Below are positions 35,116 to 46,193 of a DNA stretch of 64,000 bases, piece by piece (positions within the stretch are counted from its first letter, which is position 1; every line of letters starts with the position of its first letter). The notes below the pieces were generated by a model. It did not search any database. It had not been told where the DNA came from and was given only the letters and a program-made list of their open reading frames with translations. A program made the translations under genes and the position numbers. Source of the stretch: Pempheris klunzingeri (Eukaryota > Chordata > Actinopteri > Acropomatiformes > Pempheridae); the NCBI RefSeq assembly GCF_042242105.1, contig NC_092030.1, positions 8,377,501 to 8,441,500 of the forward strand, read 5' to 3'.

Positions 35116-35991
35116 ATGGATAGATGTCTTTTGGACCTGGAAGAATCTACCTGTATGGAAAGTCAAAGAGCCCTGGAGAATCAATTACAGGAGCTGCAGA
35201 CAATAGAGAAAAAATTAAGGAAGAAAAAGTCTCCAAAATCAGGTGTTTTGGGGTATGTATTACGTCCAAGAAAGGGACAGGAATCCGATAAGATGTGTCC
35301 AGTGATTGTTCAAGGTCAGAATCTGGAGTATAGGCCTTGGAAGAATACAGATATGTCAGACATTCTTGAAAAATTGCCCATTCTTCAAGATGGAGCACAT
35401 CCTTGGATTTCGAAGTTGGAGGAAGTTTTGATAGGAACGCAGCCTGCTATGGGAGACATCAAGAGACTTTTGGCTAATCTTCTTGGAGTCTCAGCTATGG
35501 AAGAGATCTTGCAGAGGGCAGGACTTAATCGTTATGTGAGGACTGCTGTGAACGATCCAGAGTTGTTTGCTGCAAGCAGAGGCCGAGTGTGGAGAACACT
35601 GAAAGATACATTTCCAACAAATGTACACCCTGATAATATTCTTATTGAGCCACTGGGGCCACAGGAGAACCCGAGGGCCTATGTGTCCAGAGCTCATCAG
35701 GTGTGGAGGAATATTACAGGACGAGACCCAGATGCAAACCAAATGGAGCAGTCAATTTTGCGAGTGAAGTTGCAACAAGGGTTGCCTCTGCCAGTGAGGA
35801 GTAAGCTTGCTGAAGTGGTTGGTCTTGGGAGTATGACGAAAGGCATTTATACAGATCATATAGCACATCAAGTTGAGCTGTGCAGGAAAAAGGAAGATGA
35901 TCAGAAAAAACAGGACCAGGAAACTCTTAGGAAGCTTAGTCAACTGCAACTGGAGGATAACAAAAACAAGGAGCAGTCTCAACTAGATTAA
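35116..35991 (+). pseudogene. Second, 5'-truncated gag fragment (capsid portion)
   Basis: Identical to codons 300-590 of the upstream gag (31177-32949). It lacks the matrix region and the PPPY motif. An in-frame ATG at 35116 would allow a 291-aa capsid-only product, and the truncated LTR just upstream supplies a U3 and TATA box about 180-270 bp away, so expression is conceivable. There is no evidence that it is used. Confidence 0.8.
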
Positions 35992-36081
35992 AGATTATTA
36001 AAACTGCAGCAGGGATAGATTTAGCTTCAGTAGTGGAAGTCCAGGGAAGTAAGTTTGTGTTGAAAAAGTGGAAGGAAGGAA

Positions 36082-36602
36082 TAAGTAAGTAAGATGGAAG
36101 TATGTATGTTGGCAGAAGGAAAGAGAGTGATAGTATATACAGGAGTTGCATATGTTGTGAAAAAATTGAGCATTTCAGAAAACAGAGGGTTCTTCTATGT
36201 AGTATTATGCTCAGATAATGAAATTGTTGCATGCAATGATGGAACTGAAGGAAACAGCCAGAACTCACAAAAAGGACATGTCAAAGGTCACACAGGGCAA
36301 TAAAGTGGCTGATGAAGCTGCAAAAGCAGTTACAGGAGCAGATGGACTGGATGAGGTGCTATTCAAGATTCTACTGGTCTGTGGTGAAAGCATGAAGGCT
36401 GATGGTAGCATCAACAGATCTGCTAAGTTTGATGATCCAGGAAGCAAATGAGCTAACTCATGTTGCAAGGGGGGTAGTTAGGAGAAGGATTACAAAAGAG
36501 TATGGATTTTGGACACTGTAGTTGCTTGAGCAGATAGATGAGGTCATAAGTAGGTATTATCAGACAAGGGTAAAGAGTTTGTGAATACAATTGTAAGGAT
36601 AA
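36082..36602 (+). pseudogene. Second copy of the pol remnant
   Basis: Duplicate of 33040-33560, with the same deletion and frame breaks, so the damage preceded the tandem duplication. The env-region remnant is likewise repeated at 36882-37732. Confidence 0.65.
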
Positions 36603-37746
36603 TTTGGATAAAATGGTGTGAATAATTTTTCAAAATTTGGAAATTAAATAGTGTTTAGCAGTTGTGTATCATCTGCAACGAAGGTTTTTGTGATAAAATG
36701 AAGGGACTGTTGAAAAATCGTATTAAGATCTTCAGATCTGTCAACATATAGGCTTAAACTGGAAAGGGAATAAATTGGAAACATAAAATTGGAAAATGGA
36801 AACATAAATTGGAATATGGTGAAATCATGAGAATGAAGTGACAACATATTGTTGTATTTGATGTATGTGCAAGAGATACTGGTTGTTGTTTTCTTTCTTC
36901 TCAGGACAATAGCTGAGAGAACACTATGAGGGTGACTGCTTGTCTGCACAAAATGGACTCAAACAATCACAAATGGATAGGGACCACGGATGGGGACCCT
37001 GAACAAGAACATTGTAATAAATTTGGATTAGCATATCATGCAGAGGATGTTTTGAAATATGGTTCTTATACAATGTACAAAATTGGATTTTGTTTTATTG
37101 TATTATGATCTGTGATGTCAATAGCTACTTTGTATGTTATTATGAGATTAGAAATGACGTCTGAATGACCGTATATAATGTCTGGAGTTTTGTCTAACTA
37201 TGGGTAATACTCAATACTCTTTGTGTAGGATGTTCTGTTAAGATGTGAATACAGTGGGACCTCAGGTGTTTATTTTGTTTGTCCAGGGATAGTATTGGTT
37301 AGGTAGGGAAAGGTCCATTGAATGGTGCGATGGGTCGACCAGCCGGACTTTGGACACTTTTTATTTTTTATTTCTGAGTTTCCCATGTGTATTTGCTTTC
37401 GTTGGTCCCTACACCACCATCGTAAAAACCCTTCTTCTTTCATTTTTCAATTGGCTTGGAGTACCTTATGTAGTCGCCTAGGGCAGAGGGACTGTAGAGA
37501 GAGTTTTCCTGTCTAAAGTGTGAAGGATGTTATCAGTAAGATGGCTGCCTGACGGGTTTTTCGCTCTCACACTCCAACAAAATTACTGCATTGCTAAGGT
37601 TATGCTCTAATGAGTGCACATGGAAGGGAATGTTTAAGTGATCAGTGAGTGACATCAGGTGACTCGTAAACAATAATTTGTGATTATGACTGTGTTACCC
37701 TTCTGTTCTTTTTCGGGACTCTAGATAAGTCCCGAAGGGGGGAATA

Positions 37747-38203
37747 CGTAGTATCTGGTGGGTGCATCAAAGGAGTGTTATTTACGATTGTGTCAGTTTG
37801 GGATCTGTGTCTGTTTATCTAAAGGAATCAGACCTGGGAAAGCATGACCTAGGCAGGAGTGACCTGACCTTTACCTCCTTATCTGGACACAGAGAAAAGC
37901 AGATGTTTATGTTACATTCCTTTGCATTTTAACAAAGACACCAGATGCTGAGCTAGGTGGTCAAGAAGAGTATATAATGTGACCACAGAGTGGGCTCAGG
38001 AGGAGACGAGGACAAAGGCAGTAGATTTGGCTAGGGGTTATGCTGTCTGTTCCTACAATTGGCTGAACGTCTTCTCAGGCTTCCATGGTGCCTGTTAGAC
38101 AACTGACCTTTTTGCAATAAACCTATTTTTATTCATTAAGTCGTTGTCAGCGGAAGTTTCCTTTCATCAGCTGCACATCATCATCATCAGAGAAGATACG
38201 ACA
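37747..38203 (+). repeat. 3' LTR, 457 bp
   Basis: Full length, with TATA box and AATAAA, ending gatacgaca, followed by the target duplication GTAT (38204-38207). It starts with CG where the 5' LTR has TG. Confidence 0.93.
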
Positions 38204-38235
38204 GTATCCACACCCACTTTCTCTTCCTGCTCTGC

Positions 38236-38690
38236 TTCATCAGAGAAAGAACACATATGAGAAAGAAACTTTCACTTTTCATTTGACACAGAGATTTAGA
38301 AATAAAGCCAGTGTCAAATAATGTCAAACAATGATTAAGATGGCAGCACTAGCCACCGGATTACACTTTCAGTTTCTGTTCGACACACAGGCATTACTAA
38401 AAAGAGTTAATCACATAAATAAATGATATCAATATTCTACATTTGCGCTGTTTGGATGCAGTGTGATTTGACATGAGTCCTGTAAGAACTCAGCTCTGAT
38501 GGGGGATGCTGATGCTGGATGAGTCTATAGATTCACAAAAATGTGACAGCTAGGACTAATTGTGCAGAAACTGGGTGTGATCATCTGTGCGTAAGCGTTG
38601 TTCCAGCTCAGAATCTTTTCTCCTCAGCTCAGGGACCTCCTCCTGCTGCTTTTGCTGAAGCTTGCCAAGAATTGGCACACAATTCAGTAA
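38236..38690. other. Mosaic spacer left of NARS1 copy 2
   Basis: Contains patches shared with NARS1 intron 1: 38238-38320 resembles 47097-47175, and 38338-38400 resembles 18868-18925. No gene seen. Confidence 0.5.
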
Positions 38691-39048
38691 ACGGTAGATA
38701 GTAGACAGAAATGCAGGGGTGTCGTTGGTCTAATGGGTCAGCACAAGTTTTCTAAATTGACTTGAACTCTGGTCAAATAATCCTAAATGTAAATGCCAAT
38801 GCTACACCAGGGTTTACAGAGGAAAAGTGGTTCAACAACCATTGCTCCTCGTCAATCTTCTCTTTTCCAGGCTCAAAGTTTATCAAAGTTTCCAAAAAAA
38901 ACCAAAAATCAATCTTCCAAATAGGCACCAGGAGACTTGATTTATTGTCGACAACAAAGTCCGAGACCTGAACAGATCTAACACACAATCCCTGGTCACT
39001 TCTTTTATAGCCCAAATCTGCTGAGTCAGCAGGATGATGACACTCCCA
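38683..39048 (-). mobile_element. LTR-retroelement remnant at the edge of the duplication
   Basis: In minus sense, a TATAAAAG box (39003-39010) is followed about 60 bp later by AATAAA (38941-38946), the spacing of an LTR promoter and R region. It begins TGGGAGTG exactly at the left edge of the second NARS1 segment. Its downstream part (38683-38875) recurs at 54295-54480 beside TXNL1 exon 2. Family unassigned. Confidence 0.5.
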
Positions 39049-39099
39049 CCCTGAAGAAAAACTCAGACAACCATGTGTTTGGATCACATTTAAATGCAG

Positions 39100-39105
39100 T
39101 TTATT
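39100..39105 (-). terminator. NARS1 copy 2 poly(A) signal
   Basis: AATAAA on the minus strand, the same position relative to the stop codon as in copy 1. Confidence 0.6.
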
Positions 39106-39583
39106 CGGTCGATGAGTATATTCACATGAAGATCAGCGTCTCTTCAGCTATGTTACCACATACACATAGTCAAGTGTACAAAAGCGTTTGTGCCAACCAA
39201 CGATGGTACAGAGGTGGTCATCTAGCACAATGAGTGTGGCATTAATCATGAAATTAGAAATGGAATTGTTCATTAAAATCAGCAGTAACTTAATGTAAAA
39301 ATACAGAATTTTATGATTGCAAAGGTGGTTGTATAATGAGCTAGTGCACATGACCAGACAGAAAAGATTAGATTCAGAGCTCAAATCAGAATGCACAGGG
39401 AGGAAGCTGAGCAGTTTGAAGTGGAGCACAGCAGGATTTCACTGTGAAGATATTAGCTCATCTCAAGTGAGAGAAAATAAACCAGCTAAGGAGACGATTT
39501 CTCAAATCATTTGTTACTGATTGAATATTGTAGCATGGCCACATGCCAGGTCCAGGATATACTAAGCCAATATGTGAGAGTGC

Positions 39584-40127
39584 TCAGGGTCTGCAGCGCT
39601 GGATGAATCGTGGGTACAGACACACATCTCTGATGTGATGTCTGTTCAGCAGCCAGGTGAGGAAACGCTCCAGACCCAGGCCGTAACCACCGTGAGGACA
39701 GGTTCCAAACTTCCTCTGAAACAGACACAGACACACACAGCAGCCCGTTAATACACACCTTTACTTAAACACAGTGAGACCAAGTGCTCGCTGCTCTGCC
39801 AAAGAAGTTCTGGACACATTTAGAGAAGAGATTGAGATTTTCATCTCAGCACAACCTTGATTCTATTTAAAAAAATAAATGATTTCAAGGACAATCAGTG
39901 ATCAAAATAGTTTGAGCTGTAATACAGTTGAATGAAAAGATATTCCTTTATACATCGACAGAGAGAAGAGAAGCACCCAGCTTAGTGTTACCTGGTCAGT
40001 GTACCAGTAGTACGGGGTCGGGTCGATTCCCTCCCTCTTGTATCCCTCCAGCAGCTCTTCAGCGTCCCAGATACGCATCGAGCCTCCGACGATCTCGCCA
40101 ACATTTGGCATCAGCACGTCCACCTGC

Positions 40128-40158
<31 letters not shown>

Positions 40159-43100
40159 GACGAGACATTCAGACAGATGATGAGCTAGAAAATGACTTCA
40201 GGACCTAAAACCTGTCGTCAGGTGGACCAACACTCTACACTAAGGCCCTCTGTGTAATAACTTGGCTTCAGACCAAATACCAGCAAAACAAACAGCGTTC
40301 CCAGTGTCTGATGTTCATATACAGTGTTAGCACACTAAGTGCTAACACTGTCTTTTTTCAAAAGCAGTCAGTTTTCATACCGACTCAGTGAGGCGTCTGT
40401 CCTCGGGACAGCGCTGCATGTAGAAGGATTTGATCTCAGCAGGGAAACGGCAGAGCAGGATGGTCTCGTTGATGGTGTCGGTCATCTGCCTCTCTGGAGC
40501 CTCTGGGATGTCCTGCAAGTGAGAACGGAGACAAAAAGTAGAAAATATCAAACCCATGACACAAGAGAGGATTTCACTAATAAAAAGTCAAGACATAAAA
40601 CAAAGTTTATCAAGTAAGTTTCAATAACAATTTCTTCAATCTTGATGTCATAGTGATGTCATAAGAGTTAGCCTTGGAGACAGCACATTTTTATCAAACA
40701 GCCTGGGTTACAAACTGGTGAGCAGTTTGGTGTTAGGATGAGAGGAGGCAGAAGATAAACGTAATCGCTGACTGTTTCTCCTTCTGAACCTGCATCCACC
40801 AGACTTTACTGGTAAAATGTACTTGATGATAAAACTGTTATGCCATGATGAGAGCTCTGCTGACAGGAACTCATTAGAAACGTGTGTGTCACATATCCTG
40901 GTGGGCGTGTGTGTTGTGTCGAGTCATCACCTCTCCAAACTCATAGAAGGTGCCGTCGTCCTTCTTGATGTTGTGTTCTCTAAGCCACTCGATGGCATCG
41001 GGGTAGTTCATCCTCTTGAACGGCCTCTTGGGGGGTTTGAAGGTCTGGGGGGGAAAATAAAACAAATATCAATATGCTGAAAGATCATGTGATGAAAAGC
41101 TCCGGGACGTTGAACTTCCAACCTGAAGTTCAACGTTCAGACACTATTATCTCAGCGTTAGTGTCATCGGTCATCAAAATGTCTCATTCATCGTCAGGTT
41201 GTTTTCGTGCTAGTTAACTGTTAGTAAGCATAAAAACTGCGTGGACTCCCTGTTTTAGCTTGAACGTGCTGTTAAAAAAAGGAGACATACGGGGTTGATC
41301 TCGTAGAGCAGCTGTGCAGCGGGGGATTTGAGCACTCGGTCCACCACGTCACACACCAGATCCTCCAGTCTGTTCAGCAGATCATCGAAGGTCATGAAGG
41401 GACACTCTGCCTCGATGTGAGTGTACCTGAGCACAGAAAAGAAATCAATCACCCCACACAAACAAACAGTGCAGGAGGCTTACAGACTGAAAAATGATGT
41501 CATGAGTTGCCCATGTGTCGACCCGTATACTCACTCAGACAGGTGTCTGCGGGTGCGGGACTGCTCAGCCCGGTATGACTGGGCGATGCAGAAGGTGTCA
41601 CCCAGTGCAGGTATGCAGGTCTCCAGGTAGAGCTGGGAGGACTGCGTCAGGTAGGCCTGTTCACCAAAGTAGTTGAAGCTAAACAGCGTGGAGCCGCCCT
41701 CCACCTGAGTCTGCACCATGGTCGGAGGAGTGATCTACATTTAGAAAAACAAACGGTGTTCACAGAGACGTTATCCTGCGCTCATGGGCTTCACATCTGC
41801 AACAGGACAACACGCATGTATCCACAGTCAGTCTGTTCAATCCATTCCACAAAACCACTTCCTTTTCCTTCACATTAAAAGCATTTCATTTGAAAAACAC
41901 AAGTTAGCTTTTATTGTGAAACAGCCACAGCAGCCGAGGCAATGTACTGGTCACTGCACTGGTTACCACAGTAACCGCAGGTTTCTGCAAATAAACCAGG
42001 ACTCAAATCTGCAGGACAAATAACTTTAAAGATACTCAGTAGAGATTTGCTTGGATTTGAAAGTGATTAGCAGATTTCATATATGACTCATACTTGATAA
42101 AATGCTACTAAAGCCAAATCCTTCTGTTCACTCACTCAAAGACACTAGATATCAGCTCAGGACTACAAAGCTAAGCTACACGTGAGCATTTGCATATTAC
42201 AATGATATTGGTAGCACAATTTCAAAATACAATAATACGGCAAACATGTTTTAGGACAGAGGATTTTCAGCTACTTAGAAGTCAAAGCAGACGGCTGAGG
42301 ATCAGAGGGACTTCTCTGTGATTATTTAAGTGAAGGTCAACAGTTCGAACAGCTGAACTACACTACAGATGATAATTTGCCATCTATGACGTTAGTCATG
42401 TCAACCTGTGACAAAAACAGTGAGTGCATTCTCTCTTTCTTTGAAAGGAAAAGCTTGAATATTACTTGACAGCACATAGGGATGACTTTGACTTCTCTGT
42501 CAAAGTGTGTTTCACCTCATAGTATCCACGGTCAAAGAAGTGGTCCCTGAAGCACTGAGTGACGGTGGATCGGACTCGGAGGATCTTGGACACGTTCTCT
42601 CCTCTGATCAGCATGTGTCGATTGTTCAGCTGGACGTCAACATCAGACTCCTCATTCAGCAGGTTGTCAGCCCCACCTGCTGGAGCTAAACCAATCAGCT
42701 CCCAGAAGTCACAGTGCAGCTCGTGGCCTCCGGGTGCCTGGGAGAGGAAAGCAAGGACTCAGTGAAGGTGTTCCTCAGGTTTGTGTCCTGCATCCATCCT
42801 GCATTATTACAGTATGCCATCATGCAACACTGGAAGATGAGGTTGAGTGCAGTAGCTGTTTTTCTCCCTAAAATAAACTGCTCGACTGTTGTGCTGCAGG
42901 TGCGTTTACCTGTTTCCCCTCAGGAACTTCAGTGAGAGTCCCGTACAGAGCTACAGTGCTCTCTGTGGACAACACCAAGCCATTGTAGCACTGGCACTGA
43001 AAACAAGGCAGAGACAGTTAGCGTCGGGGGAAGAATACAGTGCGAGCAGAAAAAGAGCAAAAAGGGAAAGTTGTACCAGTTTATCAGACAGGACACACTG

Positions 43101-46100
43101 GAGGAAACCAGTTCCATCTCTCAACACGATGAACATCAGGTTCTTCCCTGTAGGGGACAAGAAAGATAAAAACACAGTGAACAAAACCTCTTTCTGCCAC
43201 TAAACCTAGAATTAGGAGGCATTTTGAATGGGAGTGTTGCCTTTTATGCTCTCAAGCAAGAAACAGAAACAAATATGACAAAACCTCCTTCAAACTCAGT
43301 ATTAGAATAAAAACACGTGGACACCCGTCTCTCACCCTGTCTCCTCAGGCGATGAACCCATCCAAACACTTTGACTCTCTGACCTCTCTCGGCCTCCAGG
43401 AGACGGATTTTAACCTACAAAACAGTCACTCATCTTTAGGTCATTAGCACAATAACGCCCAACTGTGTTTAGGCCATTATCAACAGCTGTCAAGTACTGA
43501 AAGTTGGCCATTTTAGATGGCTTGTGTTTCAAATACATGCAATATCAAAGACACAAGTCCACTTGTGCTTTAAAAGTGGCCTCCTTAGCTTCTTACAAGT
43601 ACATTAGGACTGATTTAATAGTAGAAACAACATGAAATGTGACCAACAGCTTTAGGCTCAGGCAGGCTGGTGTCCTTCTCAATCACGATCTTCTTGGCTT
43701 CTTCCAGGTTCTTCTCTCTCCTCTCAATGTCCTCTGCCTGCACAACAAACATGGAGCAACATTTAGAAGATATCACATTTGCTTCTGGAAGATACAGTGG
43801 GCACACTGCAGAACAGCACAGAGAAGGGAAAAGACAAACAAGACATAAATTGCTCAGAAACCAAACTCTGTTTTATGTCGCTCTACCAGCAGCGAATGTC
43901 AATAGAAGAGTAGAACACACACCTCCTTCTTGTCTTTGGCATCGCACTTCACCTGTTCACGGTTAAAGGCCTTTTTTACGTTCTTCATCTGCGTCTTAGA
44001 AATCACTTCCCATCGCTGAGGAACAGAGGGGAGAAACACATACATGTGTGCACACCCAGTGGAGGCCTCGTCTCACTGATCTACTGTGTATATATACATT
44101 GTGACCTGATTCTGCAAACTTTACTGCAGCTGCTGAGTAACTAAAGGCTTCCAGTGAAAGAGGATAAACTGACGAATGAAAGCAGATGCATCAGCATCTA
44201 AAAAAGGAAAGACCATTTCTTTCTATCTAAAATCAGATCAAATGATGTGTATAGTTATAGTATATATAGTAATAGTAGTTTATATTTTTGCTCTTCTTCT
44301 CCTGCATGCCACTTTTTTACTCTTACTTTAAACTCTTATGGCATTCAGTGTGGACGGCAAAGTAAGATTTTCATTGTACAGGGAAACCTGTTTCTGTACT
44401 GTACACATGACAATAAACGCTTTGAATTTGAATTCGTGTATGTAGCAGGCTGGTGTGATAAAGGTCAAATGAAAATTGAGATATGAGAAATAGACTTTTT
44501 TAAACCAACCTCTCCGTCCTTCTGGGAGTCCACGTAGATGGTTGGAAAAGGCTCCTTCCCAGCGAACACCAGAGCCTGTGAGGATGTGTTCATAAACATG
44601 AGGAGATGCCGACAGACAGATCAGTGCAACTGAATCAACCAGTGGAGCAAACATCAACATTATTTTGTACCGTTGGCAATAAATCCTGTAGAGTGAGACC
44701 TTTTCAACAACACATGCCTGGATAGGATTAAAAACAACAGAGGTACTTTGAGTTATATCGTCGATTACCCTGAGAGGACTTTTGAAGGGTTTCTGCTCCG
44801 TGCCGTCCCCATCCTGGTCGCTGCCACATTTGTCAGACACATACAGCTCACCTGTGAAGACAGAGGCAGTGAGACACAGCAGTCACATAAAGTACCTGTA
44901 GGAACAGGCGTGTTATGTAGCACTCACTCCTTTTGGAGTAAAAAGATGCTACATTTAGAGTTTCCAACTCCATTCATTCCATTTATTATTACTGACATCT
45001 TCAATAGGAAGCTTTGGTGAAGCTCCACAGACAGGTGAGGTCTGTGGCAACACTGTAAGGACACAAAAGCCATTTATCTGTCATGTTACAAGACAGCAGT
45101 CAAGTCAATATTTCTGTAGCAGCATAGAAATTGTGTTGCCATTATTATACTCTGACGGTGCCAATTGGCAGCACCATAGCCAACCACTGACGGCGCCATG
45201 GCTATTTAAGGGGTGGATTTCCCCCTGCTGGCTCTCCCTCTCTGCTTCCTGGTTGGTTGCGTCACTGCCGGCTCGACCACGCTCGCATCGGGCAGGTAAG
45301 GCGGCTAGTCTGCTCACCTTCTGTGTAGGCCTGTGGGTTATTATTAATTGCTGTGTTGTACTGCAGGGCCTTGGTTCGAGTGCCCCGGAGTTTTTATGGA
45401 TCGTGTACCCTGCTCACTGTCGGCACGGTGATTTTTGCGGTCAGGTGTGTGGCGTCAGCAGCTGACTACACAGTTGGTGCTGCTCGTAGCTGGGGATCGC
45501 TCCTGCTTTGTGGGGACCTGCTTTGTGGGGACCTGCTTTGTCTGGATCGCTGCTGCGTTTTGTGGATCGGCGTCAGTGAGTTTCCTCGGCGTGTCCGCTA
45601 TAACGCGCCGATTTCCATCATCCGTCTGGTGGAGAGGTTCTACTTCACGAGCTGTGGACCTGCCTTCTTAAGACAATTGCTTTTCCCCTGGCTTACATCA
45701 CTCGCAAGTATTGCGTGGTACTCTGGTGTGCTGACTGTTATTAATTGACTGGCTTGATTGGAGCCCTTTTTAAAGTCTGTTTGTTGGGAGTGTGGGTTGC
45801 ATTTTTGTTTTCATTGCCCTTCTCCGTTGTCTTGATTTGTTGTATTGATTATTTTTGTATTTAGATTTATTTGTTTAGATATTTCATTTGGGCAGAGATT
45901 TTCTTGTTTCTTACCTTGGTTATTTTTCTTTGTATGTTGAGTAATTTATATTTGGCAACCGGTAGTTTTGTTTAGTTTAATTGATTTCTGCTGCCATTTA
46001 TTTGTTTCCAAGTTTTTGTATATTGTTTGTTGTTCTGTTGGATTATTGTAACCCCACTAACCTGTGTGTGTGTGTTCCTTTTGTTTTAGTTGCTGAGGTC

Positions 46101-46161
46101 CGGTGGTCTGGTGGTGGGATCCCCTTTTGTGTGCTGTGCTCTCTGGGATTCGGGTATCCTT

Positions 46162-46193
<32 letters not shown>

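Larger units (their letters stand above)
35074..38115 (+). repeat. Second copy of an exact 3042-bp internal tandem duplication
   Basis: Unit 32032-35073 is repeated as 35074-38115. Every open frame compared in both strands is identical between the two copies. The junction reads ctgac|tatgaact|gattatg. The duplication includes the 3' half of gag, the pol and env remnants, the purine tract and most of an LTR. Confidence 0.93.
23803..38203 (+). mobile_element. Rearranged endogenous retrovirus-like element with nested LINE
   Basis: A 14.4 kb insertion flanked by the 4-bp duplication GTAT (23799-23802 and 38204-38207). Unit A of the surrounding repeat shows the uninterrupted target. Order: 5' LTR, primer-binding site, purine-rich leader interrupted by an L2-like LINE, gag, deleted pol remnant, probable env remnant, purine tract, LTR lacking its 3' part, a second copy of the 3' half of gag through the purine tract, full 3' LTR. 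PPPY in gag, the CA-like domain, TG...CA termini and 4-bp target duplication fit a gammaretrovirus- or epsilonretrovirus-like fish ERV; the exact class is inferred. The outer LTRs differ at only two positions by eye, so insertion was recent. It cannot make its own polymerase. Confidence 0.92.

Noticed and set aside
45133..45748. Overlapping plus-strand frames of 110-131 codons
   Set aside because: They lie in the GC-richer part of the LTR-like insertion, have no recognisable domain, and cross a predicted splice donor.
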